A stretch of 64,000 nt of DNA from positions 1 to 64,000 of the forward strand of contig DATKYQ010000019.1 in assembly GCA_035528415.1 (NCBI GenBank), given 5' to 3'. The position numbers and the translations under genes are program-made. The DNA is from DATKYQ01 sp035528415. Lineage in GTDB: Bacteria; Myxococcota; B64-G9. Each line of letters opens with the position of its first letter. The first letter of the stretch is position 1. The notes under the pieces are model-generated. The model was not told the DNA's origin and searched no databases. It was given only the letters and a program-made list of their open reading frames with translations. This document shows positions 53,596-61,911 of the stretch, piece after piece.

Positions 53596-53624
53596 TTGGC
53601 AACGCTTATCGACTCTGGTAGCAT
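53596..53624 (+). promoter_or_regulatory. sigma-70-type promoter of the 53660 hydrolase gene
   Basis: TTGGCA (53596-53601) and TAGCAT (53619-53624) are 17 bp apart. A start near 53631 leaves a leader of about 29 nt containing the GGGAGG ribosome site at 53643. Confidence 0.5.
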
Positions 53625-53659
53625 CCTGCCGTTTTGCAACCCGGGAGGCGAGTATATTC

Positions 53660-54547
53660 ATGGATCGCTATTCTGAAACCACGGTCACAGCCGGCGACGG
53701 TACACCTATTTGGTACCGTAGCATCGGAAGCTTAGAGCCGACGTTGGTTCTCAATGACGGCATCGGTTGCGATGGTTTCGTCTGGAAGTACATTGTTCCT
53801 CACTTTGAGACGAGCCATCGCATCATCCACTGGAACTACCGTGGACACGGCAAGTCCGGGGCACCTGAAAACCTCGACAACCTCGGAATAGAGGAATGCG
53901 CCGAAGACCTGAAGATCGTTCTCGACGATGCCGGGGTGACACAGCCGGCGGTCTTGCTGGGACACAGTATGGGCGTACAGGTCATCTTGGAGTTCTATCA
54001 CCGCTACCCCGATCGCGTTTGTGCCCTGGTGCCCGTCACCGGCTCATACGGCCGGGCCATCGATCACATCCATGACTCGGGACTGGGTAAAAAGATATTG
54101 CCCCTGGCCGGGTATCTGGCGGACAACTTCAAGCCCGTGGTCGGCGAGGTGTGGCGCCACCTGGTGCATTCGGAACTGGCCTTCCAGTACGCCAGCATCT
54201 TCGAGATCAACGGACGACTGAACAAACGCGAGGACTTCTTTCCTTACCTGGAACACTTGAGCAGGATGGATCCCGTCGTTTTCATGCGCACCCTGGAGGG
54301 TGCAGCCAGGCACACGGCCGAACCGTACCTGGCTGACATCAAAGTTCCAACACTGATCGTGGCCGGGGAGAAAGACCGTTTCACTCCCTACTGGATCTCC
54401 AGGCGCATGCACACCCTGACCCCGGACTCTGAACTCCTGACCCTGCCGATGTGCAGCCATACCGGCCCCATCGAACTGCCGGAGCTTGTCAACCTGGGCA
54501 TCGAAAAGTTCATGGCGCGCCTGCAAAGTGCAGACGAAGATCATTAG
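53660..54547 (+). CDS. alpha/beta hydrolase
   Basis: A 295-residue cytosolic hydrolase. The oxyanion region is LVLNDGIGCDGF, then HWNYRGHGKS, nucleophile elbow LLGHSMGVQV, acid VAGEKDRFTP and His in MCSHTGPIELPE. These give a complete Ser-Asp-His triad. The fold is that of esterases, haloperoxidases and meta-cleavage hydrolases; the substrate cannot be told. The ATG at 53660 has GGGAGG about 12 bp upstream. Upstream in-frame sequence is antisense to the lipoprotein gene and is not coding. The 3' end overlaps the convergent TPR gene by 4 bp. Confidence 0.85.
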   Translation: MDRYSETTVTAGDGTPIWYRSIGSLEPTLVLNDGIGCDGFVWKYIVPHFETSHRIIHWNYRGHGKSGAPENLDNLGIEECAEDLKIVLDDAGVTQPAVLLGHSMGVQVILEFYHRYPDRVCALVPVTGSYGRAIDHIHDSGLGKKILPLAGYLADNFKPVVGEVWRHLVHSELAFQYASIFEINGRLNKREDFFPYLEHLSRMDPVVFMRTLEGAARHTAEPYLADIKVPTLIVAGEKDRFTPYWISRRMHTLTPDSELLTLPMCSHTGPIELPELVNLGIEKFMARLQSADEDH

Positions 54548-56001
54548 TCATCGGGGCGAATAATAATCGGGCCGGCCTTCTTTCTCTTCCTTTTTTTAGA
54601 ATCTCCGTGTCTCTTTGTTGTCCGGCGGGCGTCGATTATCTTGGCCTTCAAGACCAGAAGACCCTCGTCCTCGGGAGAGATGGCCAGGGCATCCTCGGCA
54701 ATTCCCTGCGCCTTGTCGAACTGCTTCTGAAGAAGCAGAATCTTAGCTTCGATCTTGAGCATCTCCAGGTCGAGGCCCTCCGAAGACAACTGTTCCTTTA
54801 CGTATTCCATGGCTGTGTTCAAGTTACCGTTGTCCTCGACGTACAATGCGGCCAGCAGGCGCTTTACGGAAGAGCTGTTGGGCGCATAGTTCAAAGCCAT
54901 CTCCAACTCGGCGATGGCATCGGCCAGCAAGTGTTTCGCGCGATATAGGTTCGCCATGCGTATGCGCGGCTTTGGATCCGTGGGATCGATCTCTGCGGCG
55001 CGCTTGAAACTTCGAATGGCCTCTTCGTCCTGACCCTGGCGGGAATAGATCTCACCCATGGCCACATGCGCGTCCGCAAAGGTGGGATTCTGGGTAATGG
55101 CGTTATCCACCGCGTTCAAGGCCTTGTCGAAATTCTGCTTGGCCAAGAAAACGCGTCCCAGGCCTATGCTGGCCTCCACGTTATCGGCATCCAGCTTGAG
55201 CGCTTTGTCAAACTGCGCCTTGGCCTCGTCCGCGCGGCCCAGCTTGAGATAGGCATTGCCAAGGTAGACCATGGCCTTGGGATTGCCGCTTTCGATCCCC
55301 AGGGCCACCTCGAACTCCTTGGCCGCCGCCTCCAACTGACCGCTCTTCATCATGTGCTTTCCGAGCGTGGTGTGCACGTTGAAGTTATCCGGAGCCGCGC
55401 TGGCGGCCTCCTGCAACTTTTTCAGCGCCTGACGCTCCTTTCCCTGTCGCAACAACACGTCGGCTTGCAAGGTGATTATGTCCACGTCATCGGGGTTTAA
55501 TTGTCTCAACCTCCTCAATGCGCGTTCAGCATCCTGGAAACGCTTGGCCCCGATGTACAACTCGGTGAGCTTCTTCAGGATCTTGGGATCGTTCTTGTCT
55601 ATCTTGCGGGCTATTCTGGCGGCTTTTTCCAAGTGCTCGAGGGCATTCTGGAACTTGCCGCGCTCGGCAAACAAGAGGCCTATCTGCCACTCGGGCTCGA
55701 CGTTTTCGGGCAGCATTTGTGCAGCCTTGCTCAACACCATGATGGCCTGGCCAACGTCTCCGGCGGCTTTCAACGCCTTGCCCTGGTGCAAAAGGTAATC
55801 AGCATTGGCCGGGTCGAGCTGAGCGGCCTTGCCAAACACCGCAGCCGCCTGCGCCGGCTGTCCCTCCTTTTCGAAAGCGACTCCCTGCTGAAAGAATTGC
55901 TTGGCACGCTCCGCCGGGGGTTTTTCCCCTGAAAAAAGGCTGCAACCAGGTACCAGTGAAACCGCCAGAAAACACGAACACAGCGCTTGAAGAGAATTCA
56001 C
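54544..56001 (-). CDS. tetratricopeptide-repeat lipoprotein
   Basis: A 485-residue exported protein with lipobox VPGC ending in Cys20. From about residue 30 to 450 it consists of around eleven TPR helix pairs with the usual A-x-x-x-G/A and P-spaced pattern (for example ANADYLLHQGKALKAAG, PTFADAHVAMGEIYSRQGQDEEAIRSF, PTDPKPRIRMANLYRAKHLLADAIAELEMAL). The C-terminus is basic (DSKKRKRKKAG). It resembles Tgl/PilF- or PEP-CTERM-associated TPR lipoproteins that aid assembly of outer-membrane machinery. The Tad-like cluster lies 700 bp away on the opposite strand, so a pilotin-like role is possible but unproven. Confidence 0.8.
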   Translation of the reverse strand: MNSLQALCSCFLAVSLVPGCSLFSGEKPPAERAKQFFQQGVAFEKEGQPAQAAAVFGKAAQLDPANADYLLHQGKALKAAGDVGQAIMVLSKAAQMLPENVEPEWQIGLLFAERGKFQNALEHLEKAARIARKIDKNDPKILKKLTELYIGAKRFQDAERALRRLRQLNPDDVDIITLQADVLLRQGKERQALKKLQEAASAAPDNFNVHTTLGKHMMKSGQLEAAAKEFEVALGIESGNPKAMVYLGNAYLKLGRADEAKAQFDKALKLDADNVEASIGLGRVFLAKQNFDKALNAVDNAITQNPTFADAHVAMGEIYSRQGQDEEAIRSFKRAAEIDPTDPKPRIRMANLYRAKHLLADAIAELEMALNYAPNSSSVKRLLAALYVEDNGNLNTAMEYVKEQLSSEGLDLEMLKIEAKILLLQKQFDKAQGIAEDALAISPEDEGLLVLKAKIIDARRTTKRHGDSKKRKRKKAGPIIIRPDD

Positions 56002-56094
56002 CGTATGCCTCCCGGCAACTTGCAGTTTAGCCTATTCCCAACTAGTATAGTGTCATCGATGTTTCTCGCTTTCGTCAATAACACCAATTTCAAC

Positions 56095-56529
56095 ATGGGT
56101 CAAACTCGTCGCGGGCTTGTCCGCGCCCGGAAAAGGCTGCTATCTGCAGCGATGGCCGGTATCGTCGGTTTCGTCTTTTTGTGCGGCTGCCGGCCTGCAC
56201 CAAGGGGGCTGCAGGAAGATCCGCGCCTACCCATGGCCTTCAGAACACCAGCGCGCACTTTTCAGACATGGGTGGCGGCTTCGGTCGCCCGCGACAGGAA
56301 AGCGATCGAGGCATGCTACTGGAAGGGCATGAGCCGCGAAGAGCTTTCGGCATGGATGCGGGAGAACATGCGCCCGCAGGCGCGGGCTTTTTTCAGCGGA
56401 GCCGAGTTCGAGAGCGCACAGCCTGTAACGCTGGTCGAGGTGAACTTCAGCTATCGCTCGGGCAACGGCGACGGAGGACACGGGGTAATGGTCTTGACCC
56501 GGGAAGGCTGGAAGATACAACGCTGGTGA
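56095..56529 (+). CDS. small lipoprotein, unknown function
   Basis: A 144-residue exported protein if the ATG at 56095 is used. A basic N-region (RRGLVRARKR) and hydrophobic core end in LCGC, a lipobox at about Cys32. The mature part has a TWVAASVARDRKAIEACYWKGMSREEL segment and ends in HGVMVLTREGWKIQRW, the pattern of NTF2-like/DUF4878 periplasmic domains. Starts upstream (55987 or 56059) would put a long tail before the signal peptide. No ribosome site is strong. Confidence 0.55.
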   Translation: MGQTRRGLVRARKRLLSAAMAGIVGFVFLCGCRPAPRGLQEDPRLPMAFRTPARTFQTWVAASVARDRKAIEACYWKGMSREELSAWMRENMRPQARAFFSGAEFESAQPVTLVEVNFSYRSGNGDGGHGVMVLTREGWKIQRW

Positions 56530-56626
56530 TAATCCGAGGGAAGCGGGCGTCCACTTGACCGATAGCCCGTCGCCATGGATCATAAGCTATTGAATAACAT
56601 GACATGTTTGCCGTCCGGCTGACCGA

Positions 56627-56655
56627 TTGTCCGGCGCTTGTGAGGCGGCTACACT
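56627..56655 (+). promoter_or_regulatory. candidate promoter of the Tad-like cluster
   Basis: TTGTCC (56627-56632) and TACACT (56650-56655) are 17 bp apart, 50 bp upstream of the TadE-like start. GTCCGGC occurs twice around the -35 (56613 and 56629). No convincing sigma-54 site is seen in this gap although a sigma-54 activator is encoded downstream. Confidence 0.4.
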
Positions 56656-56711
56656 AAGGACAAGGTGATTACGATTTTTCGCGCTGTGAGGAACCGCATT
56701 GGAGGGACCCA

Positions 56712-57509
56712 ATGAAAGATAGATGCAGGGGAAGTCGACATCCCGGCAGGTCCGACGGGCAATCCGGCCAAGTGGAGGCGGAAACCGCCGTTGTTCTGCC
56801 GGTGATGGTGTTTCTGCTGCTGGGACTCATTCAGATGGGATTACTGAACCAGGCCGGTATTTTCGCCAAGTACGCGGCCTACCGAGCGGTACGCACCGGG
56901 GCGCTTCGCAACGGCAAGGTCGAGTTGATGGAGCGGGCGGCCGTCGCGGCCGCACTTCCCATCCTGAGTTGGGGAAAAAACCACACCGAGGTCCTGGGGC
57001 GCACCGACACCGCGGCAAACTGGGTGAAGAAGTGGGGACTGCACGGCTTCATGCTCAACAGGATGATAGATTTTCCCGTGCTCAAGTACGCCGAGGTGAC
57101 CATATGCGGGCCGACGCAAAAAGAAGTCTCGGGCGGTACCTACAACCCCGGCAAGAACCTTGCCGCCTTTGACAATATCGAGACATCTAGTAAGGGCATT
57201 CACACCAAGCTGCGAATCAAGCTGGTGCTCAACTACCGTATGATCATTCCCTTCGCCAACTGGGTCATCCACAGGATGTGGCGGGGCGAGAGGATGACGA
57301 AGGAGCTTCACCTGGACGCCCGTTCGATTGCCATACCGAGCATGGATAAGAAATTCGTCGACCACTATCCATTGTACGTGACGGCGGCAAAGACGAGGGA
57401 CATCTTTATTATCCCCATCAAGACTTACTACTCAATGAAGATGCACTCCGATATCCCGGTGGAACTTCTTCCGGATAGTGACGATGCTTGCGGCAAGGGG
57501 AAGATCTGA
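56712..57509 (+). CDS. TadE-like pseudopilin
   Basis: A 265-residue protein. A short hydrophilic leader ends in GQVEAETAVVLPVMVFLLLG, the processing/hydrophobic signature of TadE-type pseudopilins (Gly, then Glu five residues into the mature helix). A single helix (about 22-45) is followed by a soluble periplasmic domain with VNTF-free mixed strands. GGAGGGACC precedes the ATG. In Tad systems such proteins are prepilin-peptidase substrates that assist Flp pilus assembly. No Tad ATPase, secretin or peptidase is in this window. The stop overlaps the following ATG by one base. Confidence 0.75.
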   Translation: MKDRCRGSRHPGRSDGQSGQVEAETAVVLPVMVFLLLGLIQMGLLNQAGIFAKYAAYRAVRTGALRNGKVELMERAAVAAALPILSWGKNHTEVLGRTDTAANWVKKWGLHGFMLNRMIDFPVLKYAEVTICGPTQKEVSGGTYNPGKNLAAFDNIETSSKGIHTKLRIKLVLNYRMIIPFANWVIHRMWRGERMTKELHLDARSIAIPSMDKKFVDHYPLYVTAAKTRDIFIIPIKTYYSMKMHSDIPVELLPDSDDACGKGKI

Positions 57510-59209
57510 TGGCAATTCGAGTTGCCGAAACCCTTTTCGATCAGGAGACCAAGATGAGCCCGTTGAAAATGAAAGTGGTTGTTAAGGGGCAACGAGGTCA
57601 GATCATGATGCTCGGTGCGATGGGCGTGATACTCGTGGCCCTGATGATGCTGCTGACCCTCAACGTGGGCAAGGCCGTCTACGAAAAGATCCGCATTCAG
57701 CAACTGGCCGATTCCGCGGCATTCTCCAGTGCCACCGTGGCGGCCCGCTCGTTCAACTTCTACGCCTACACCAACCGCGCCAACATCGCCGGCCTGGTGG
57801 CCGCCGCGTCGGCCCATGGATTCATGAGCCTGGCTACGACCGTCCCGAAGATGTTCACCGCGGGAGAACGCAATTTTTACGTGATGGCCGCCGAAGAGGT
57901 ATGCTTGTGTTGCTGTGGCTGCCCCTACTTTCTTCCCTGTCGCCCAAAACACTGCAAGCATGCCATAAAGGATGGCCAAGTCGCCAGGAAGTACCGCAAG
58001 GAAGCCAAGAATCTATTGAATAAACTCAAAAAATCTAACAAATCTTTCATCGCGGCCATAAAGATGTTGGATACACATATGGCTTTAATTGCCGGGCAGC
58101 AGCAGGCAATGCGGGCATGGGTCGAACTGGATGCGCTCGGTACAGACAAGGTCACAAGAGACCTGATCAAAAGGTACGCGCCCAATGCAAGCAACGTCGG
58201 GCTGGTTGCGGGAGTCAGCGCGGCAGGCGTTCTCAGCGCGAAGGAATATGAAAATGCAATGGAAGGAAACGCTGATATAAGAAGGTGGGTGGCGACCGAG
58301 ATTGCCAACGGCACCCGGAATACAAAGTTCGTCTTCAATCGGGGTATGTGGAACATCCTGCTCTACATCGCTCCAAAGACCTTAAAGAAGTTGGTCCACG
58401 ATATTCCGAACAAGGCTCCGGGCGGCAAGTCTATTATCGTAGGGCACAAAGGCGAGAGCCGCATCGTCGAGGGTGGAACCGGCGTAGATTCAAAAATCGC
58501 CAGCGGCAATCATGGCCCCAAAGGAGACGCGGCGGCCGGCGCCGATAAAGGGTGGATATTCTCGTCCCTGGCCAATCACTGCATACCGGTGATGACCCTC
58601 CCCTACGCTGCGCGGGTCGGAACGGACAAGAACAGCGGCGAACATAAGTGCAAGGGTTTCAGCTGGGGAACATGTTGCGGCGGCGAAGGAAAGCACAAGG
58701 ATGCCTTCAAGTGCCTGGGCGATGACGGCAAAGTGAAGCACAACTGCTTCATGCTCTTCCACGCCGATGACAATGCGAAGAACGACTTCGGCCAGCCGTC
58801 CGTCTACGCGACCATCGATCAGGATCTGCGCCGTACGAAGGGCGGAGGAGATAAGCAGGCCTGGGAGATCGCCGAAGACGGCTCGGGCGAGGTGGCCATG
58901 GACCTGGGCGGAAGTATAGGCAAGCACGAGGTGCAGATGTCCGACAATCCCAGTGCAAGCCCCGAAGGAAGCGAACTTGGCAAGGGATTGGCAATCAGCA
59001 AGGCGCTTGTCTACTATCATTTGCCCGAATGGGATGATAACGAGGGATGGAAGGAGCATCCGAACTTCTTCAACCCTTACTGGAAAGCGAAACTTCAGCC
59101 GTTCAGGAACGCCCTCGAGGTCGGGAAGGTGTTGCTGGGCACGCCATACTCGGCCAAGTATGCGGCGATGCTGGTGGGCGGGGTTATCGCCAAAGTCCCG
59201 CTTCCCTGA
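57509..59209 (+). CDS. large TadG-like protein with cysteine clusters
   Basis: A 566-residue protein. After a 26-residue basic leader comes QRGQIMMLGAMGVILVALMMLLTLNVGKAVYEK, matching the Tad TadE/G-like helix; IRIQQLADSAAFSSATVAAR continues the family pattern (ADaAALAaA). The periplasmic part is about 500 residues. It carries two dense cysteine groups: about residues 131-152 (CLCCCGCPYFLPC and HC) and about 380-413 (CKG, CCGG, CLG, NC). These are unusual and suggest disulfide packing or metal binding. It starts at the overlapping ATGA with the TadE-like gene. It is adjacent to a second TadE-like gene 24 bp on. Confidence 0.7.
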   Translation: MAIRVAETLFDQETKMSPLKMKVVVKGQRGQIMMLGAMGVILVALMMLLTLNVGKAVYEKIRIQQLADSAAFSSATVAARSFNFYAYTNRANIAGLVAAASAHGFMSLATTVPKMFTAGERNFYVMAAEEVCLCCCGCPYFLPCRPKHCKHAIKDGQVARKYRKEAKNLLNKLKKSNKSFIAAIKMLDTHMALIAGQQQAMRAWVELDALGTDKVTRDLIKRYAPNASNVGLVAGVSAAGVLSAKEYENAMEGNADIRRWVATEIANGTRNTKFVFNRGMWNILLYIAPKTLKKLVHDIPNKAPGGKSIIVGHKGESRIVEGGTGVDSKIASGNHGPKGDAAAGADKGWIFSSLANHCIPVMTLPYAARVGTDKNSGEHKCKGFSWGTCCGGEGKHKDAFKCLGDDGKVKHNCFMLFHADDNAKNDFGQPSVYATIDQDLRRTKGGGDKQAWEIAEDGSGEVAMDLGGSIGKHEVQMSDNPSASPEGSELGKGLAISKALVYYHLPEWDDNEGWKEHPNFFNPYWKAKLQPFRNALEVGKVLLGTPYSAKYAAMLVGGVIAKVPLP

Positions 59210-59233
59210 TCTATGCCGGGCGAGGAGAATGCC

Positions 59234-60241
59234 ATGAAAATCAAGATATTTTCCCTGCGCAATCTGCCTGCCGAACGCGGCGGCGCGATGGTAGAGCTGG
59301 TGGTCTTGATGCTGGTCTTTGTCCCCCTGATTCTACTGCCGCTATATTTTCAGGATGCCGTCCACTTCAAGCTCAACGCGCAGGAAGCGATCTACTCGAG
59401 CGCCTGGGACTTCGCCTACGGCGATTATGAGAAAAAAACGGTGAGTGACCTGGCCGGATCTATCCGATCGGAGAACTGGGAAATATTCAAGAACGGGCAT
59501 TCCGGCGACAAGAAAGACAAAGCCGATGGCCCATGGGCCAATTTCAAATGGGAGAGTTCAGGCACGGTCGCCACCTGCACAGGTGAAAAAGATTTCGAGA
59601 AACCGCTGGGGGGCCTCTCGGCAATCAGCATTATTGGACAGTTCCACAACAAATACACTAATGGCGGGCTGGTCGATTGCAAGGGCGCCATCATGGTTGA
59701 GAACCGCTACATCCCCCAGAAGTTCCTGCCCGAGTTCACCAAGAATAACAACACGGACATGTTCATCAAGAAAAACGAATGGCTAAAGTATACCGACAAT
59801 GGCGAAGCATATGCCTTCGGCGTGGTGGTCGATCCGTGGACCATCCACAATGCCAAAAGCATCGAGGACGGGAGCGATAACGACCCGTTCATGGAACGGA
59901 CCAACTTTTGTTGGAAAAGGGCGGCGACATCGGCGGCAAGCTTCCTGTTGGTCGTTGGCGAATGGGCCGCTTTCATGATAAAGGTGAAGGATCTTGTGTT
60001 GTCTGTCGGCTCCGTGAGCGAGCCCTATTATCTTGCACCCAATAAGATGAAAGACATCACGTCCCTCCACCCGATCAAGAGTACAAAAAACCGGGATGTG
60101 GCACTGGGGGGGCAGAAGAATTTCTGGGTAAGCCCCTACAAAGATGGCAAGCAAAACATGTACGAGAAGACCTACAACAAGCGCGATGGGTGGTACCTGG
60201 GTTGCAAGAGCGCAATCGATGGCAGCGGAAACTGTGACTGA
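59234..60241 (+). CDS. second TadE-like protein
   Basis: A 335-residue protein with GAGGAG 7 bp before the ATG at 59234 (an upstream ATG at 59213 lacks one). The leader ends in ERGGAMVELVVLMLVFVPLILLPLYF, again a TadE-type Gly/Glu start of a single helix. The soluble part contains several cysteines (CTGEKDF, VDCKGA, FCWKRA, GCKSA, NCD) and a Trp-rich middle. Together with the two preceding genes it gives three pseudopilin-like proteins in tandem, most likely building or tipping one structure. Confidence 0.65.
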   Translation: MKIKIFSLRNLPAERGGAMVELVVLMLVFVPLILLPLYFQDAVHFKLNAQEAIYSSAWDFAYGDYEKKTVSDLAGSIRSENWEIFKNGHSGDKKDKADGPWANFKWESSGTVATCTGEKDFEKPLGGLSAISIIGQFHNKYTNGGLVDCKGAIMVENRYIPQKFLPEFTKNNNTDMFIKKNEWLKYTDNGEAYAFGVVVDPWTIHNAKSIEDGSDNDPFMERTNFCWKRAATSAASFLLVVGEWAAFMIKVKDLVLSVGSVSEPYYLAPNKMKDITSLHPIKSTKNRDVALGGQKNFWVSPYKDGKQNMYEKTYNKRDGWYLGCKSAIDGSGNCD

Positions 60242-60265
60242 CGTCCGGATTACGGGGTAGCATGA

Positions 60266-60988
60266 ATGAAAGTCCTTGCTTCCAACTCGTTGCTTTTCAC
60301 CGTGGCGCTGGGCGTTTGCCTGGGGCAGGGCCGCGCGATCGCGGGTGAGGACGTTCAGGGTCTGCCTGTTTACCCGGCGGCGACATCGTCACCTTTCCAG
60401 GGCGACCTCAGCGCCAACGACACCCCCATGAATGCAACCGTGCTGAACACCAAGGACAATATCGAAACCGTCCTCGCATTTTACGGCAAGGCCATAAGAG
60501 ATCGCGGACTAAAGCCCGTGCAACACGCATTCAGCGCCTCCGTAGCTTACGTCGGCTACTATGACGATAAGGCCAACACAATGAGAATGGCCACCGTTGT
60601 CGTCGATCCGTCTGGCGGATCGATGATCGTTCTTTCATCCATGAATCCTTTGCCGGCGCTGCTTCCGGTTGCAGTTCCAGAAGACCTTCCCTCTCTGCCC
60701 GGAGCCACTGATGTCGTCAAGACCGGCGGACAAGAAGCGAGCGCCAAGCAACGGACAATCACATACAGGCTTCCCGGCGCCACTCCCGACAAGGCTCGCC
60801 CGGCCCTTGTCAAGGAAGCCGTCAAGCAGGGATGGAAGGTAGAACCCGATGACAACACCTACGGCGTCCAGAGCATTGTCATGAAGCGCGGGTCCGAGAT
60901 GTGCGTGGTCCAAGTTCTACCCATCGAGGATCCCGAAGAAGAAAAAGTTTCTACGGTTGTCTCTATGGTGGTATTCGAGACGGAATAA
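60266..60988 (+). CDS. secreted protein, unknown function
   Basis: A 240-residue protein with a signal peptide ending near GRAIAGED (about residue 27). The mature part opens with GLPVYPAATSSPF, a pattern seen in periplasmic proteins of unknown function found with type II/Tad systems. It has two similar halves built around LNTKDNIETVLAFYGKAIRDRGL and PDKARPALVKEAVKQGWKV, both helix-strand units followed by strands. No cysteine ligands or catalytic residues stand out. It lies within the Tad-like cluster, 24 bp after the TadE-like gene. Confidence 0.6.
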   Translation: MKVLASNSLLFTVALGVCLGQGRAIAGEDVQGLPVYPAATSSPFQGDLSANDTPMNATVLNTKDNIETVLAFYGKAIRDRGLKPVQHAFSASVAYVGYYDDKANTMRMATVVVDPSGGSMIVLSSMNPLPALLPVAVPEDLPSLPGATDVVKTGGQEASAKQRTITYRLPGATPDKARPALVKEAVKQGWKVEPDDNTYGVQSIVMKRGSEMCVVQVLPIEDPEEEKVSTVVSMVVFETE

Positions 60989-61020
60989 CGCTAACGGCAG
61001 AACATCAAAGGAGTGTAACA

Positions 61021-61266
61021 ATGAAAACAGGATTTTGGAGCTTCTTGCTGATCATCGCTTTTGCCTTAATAGCATCACTGGCAGGGACATCCCGGGCAAA
61101 TGAATCACGTAAAGAGTGCATTGATGAGTGCAAGGAGGGCACAAAAGCCTGTTTCACGGTTTGCGAAAAAAGATTTCCGAAAGGCTCCAAGGACGGGGGA
61201 GTAGTAAAGCAGTGCAAGAAGATGTGCCAAGCATCAGAGGCTGAATGCGTCAAGGATTGCAAGTAG
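61021..61266 (+). CDS. small secreted protein with two CX3C-X6-CX3C units
   Basis: An 81-residue protein with a signal peptide (about 1-26, cleavage near SRANES). The 55-residue mature part has eight cysteines in two identical arrays: CIDEC-KEGTKA-CFTVC and CKKMC-QASEAE-CVKDC, both CX3C-X6-CX3C. This twin CX3C spacing suits two helices clamped by disulfides, or a metal/cluster scaffold. AGGAG lies 9 bp before the ATG. It sits inside the Tad-like cluster just before the Flp-like gene. Not a family I can name. Confidence 0.7.
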   Translation: MKTGFWSFLLIIAFALIASLAGTSRANESRKECIDECKEGTKACFTVCEKRFPKGSKDGGVVKQCKKMCQASEAECVKDCK

Positions 61267-61282
61267 CGCCAGGGAGGAAGTC

Positions 61283-61480
61283 ATGAAAAAGAAAACCAGG
61301 TTTTTCAGAAAGCTCAGGAAGGGTCGGCGCGGGCAAGCCATGACGACATACGCGGTGATCACCGCGGCCATGCTTGTAGCCGGTTCGGTGTTCGCGATGA
61401 GGATTCTTCCGGACATGCTCGATGCCTATAACCACTTCGCCGCCAGCCTGTATTTTGGCATCAACATGCCGTTCCCCTGA
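61283..61480 (+). CDS. Flp-like small pilin/pseudopilin
   Basis: A 65-residue peptide. A very basic leader (KKKTRFFRKLRKGRRG) is followed by QAMTTYAVITAAMLVAGSVFAMRIL, one hydrophobic helix with the Tyr found at position 6 of Flp pilins. The conserved Glu before that Tyr (Glu-Tyr pair of classical Flp) is Thr here, so processing or assembly may differ. The short C-terminus (LYFGINMPFP) is exposed. GGGAGGA is 6 bp before the ATG. It closes the Tad-like gene set. Confidence 0.65.
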   Translation: MKKKTRFFRKLRKGRRGQAMTTYAVITAAMLVAGSVFAMRILPDMLDAYNHFAASLYFGINMPFP

Positions 61481-61492
61481 GTTGAAAACCGC

Positions 61493-61541
61493 AGTTTCTG
61501 CGAGGAAACCCTTGACAACTGGATGTAGGGGTTGAGAAACT
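61493..61541 (+). promoter_or_regulatory. inverted repeat in the leader region upstream of the cold-shock gene
   Basis: AGTTTCT (61493-61499) and AGAAACT (61535-61541) are exact complements, with an inner AACCC (61507-61511) and GGGTT (61529-61533) pair. The structure encloses a TTGACA (61512-61517) that lacks a good -10. The 204-bp gap at 61481-61684 holds nothing else I can identify. It may be an RNA fold in the cold-shock leader or a DNA operator. Confidence 0.35.
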
Positions 61542-61684
61542 CTGCTCGGATTGGTTGGAGCGTGGCGTTTTCATGCAGTCCGCATGAGCGGTCACACTGG
61601 TGATTGGCGGGGTATCGCCGTATGAAATGTTCCGCTTTTCGGCCCTGCGCCTGGAAAGTGGACGCAACAACAAGGAGCGGGAGT

Positions 61685-61885
61685 ATGCCGACAGGAAAAG
61701 TGAAGTGGTTCAACGACGCGAAGGGATATGGCTTCATCGAGCAGAGTGACGGGGAGGATGTTTTCGTGCATTTCTCGGCGATCGAGTCAGAAGGCTTCAA
61801 GTCGCTGAAAGAGGGCGAGCAGGTTGAGTTCGAGGTTACCGAGGGGCCGAAAGGCCTGCAGGCCAAGAATGTGAAGATTGTCTAA
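61685..61885 (+). CDS. cold-shock domain protein
   Basis: A 66-residue CspA-type OB-fold nucleic-acid chaperone. RNP1 (KGYGFIE) and RNP2 (VFVHFSAI) are intact, and the start MPTGKVKWFNDAKGYGFI is classical. GGAGCGGGAGT precedes the ATG at 61685. It binds single-stranded RNA/DNA and melts RNA structures at low temperature. It has its own leader and a strong terminator, so it is monocistronic and not part of the Tad-like operon. Confidence 0.97.
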   Translation: MPTGKVKWFNDAKGYGFIEQSDGEDVFVHFSAIESEGFKSLKEGEQVEFEVTEGPKGLQAKNVKIV

Positions 61886-61911
61886 ACATCGTTCTTGCCG
61901 AAAACCACAAA

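Noticed and set aside
56629..56650. GG-N10-GC in front of the TadE-like gene as a sigma-54 promoter
   Set aside because: Only the four invariant bases match; flanking -24 and -12 bases do not, and such matches are common by chance in GC-rich DNA.
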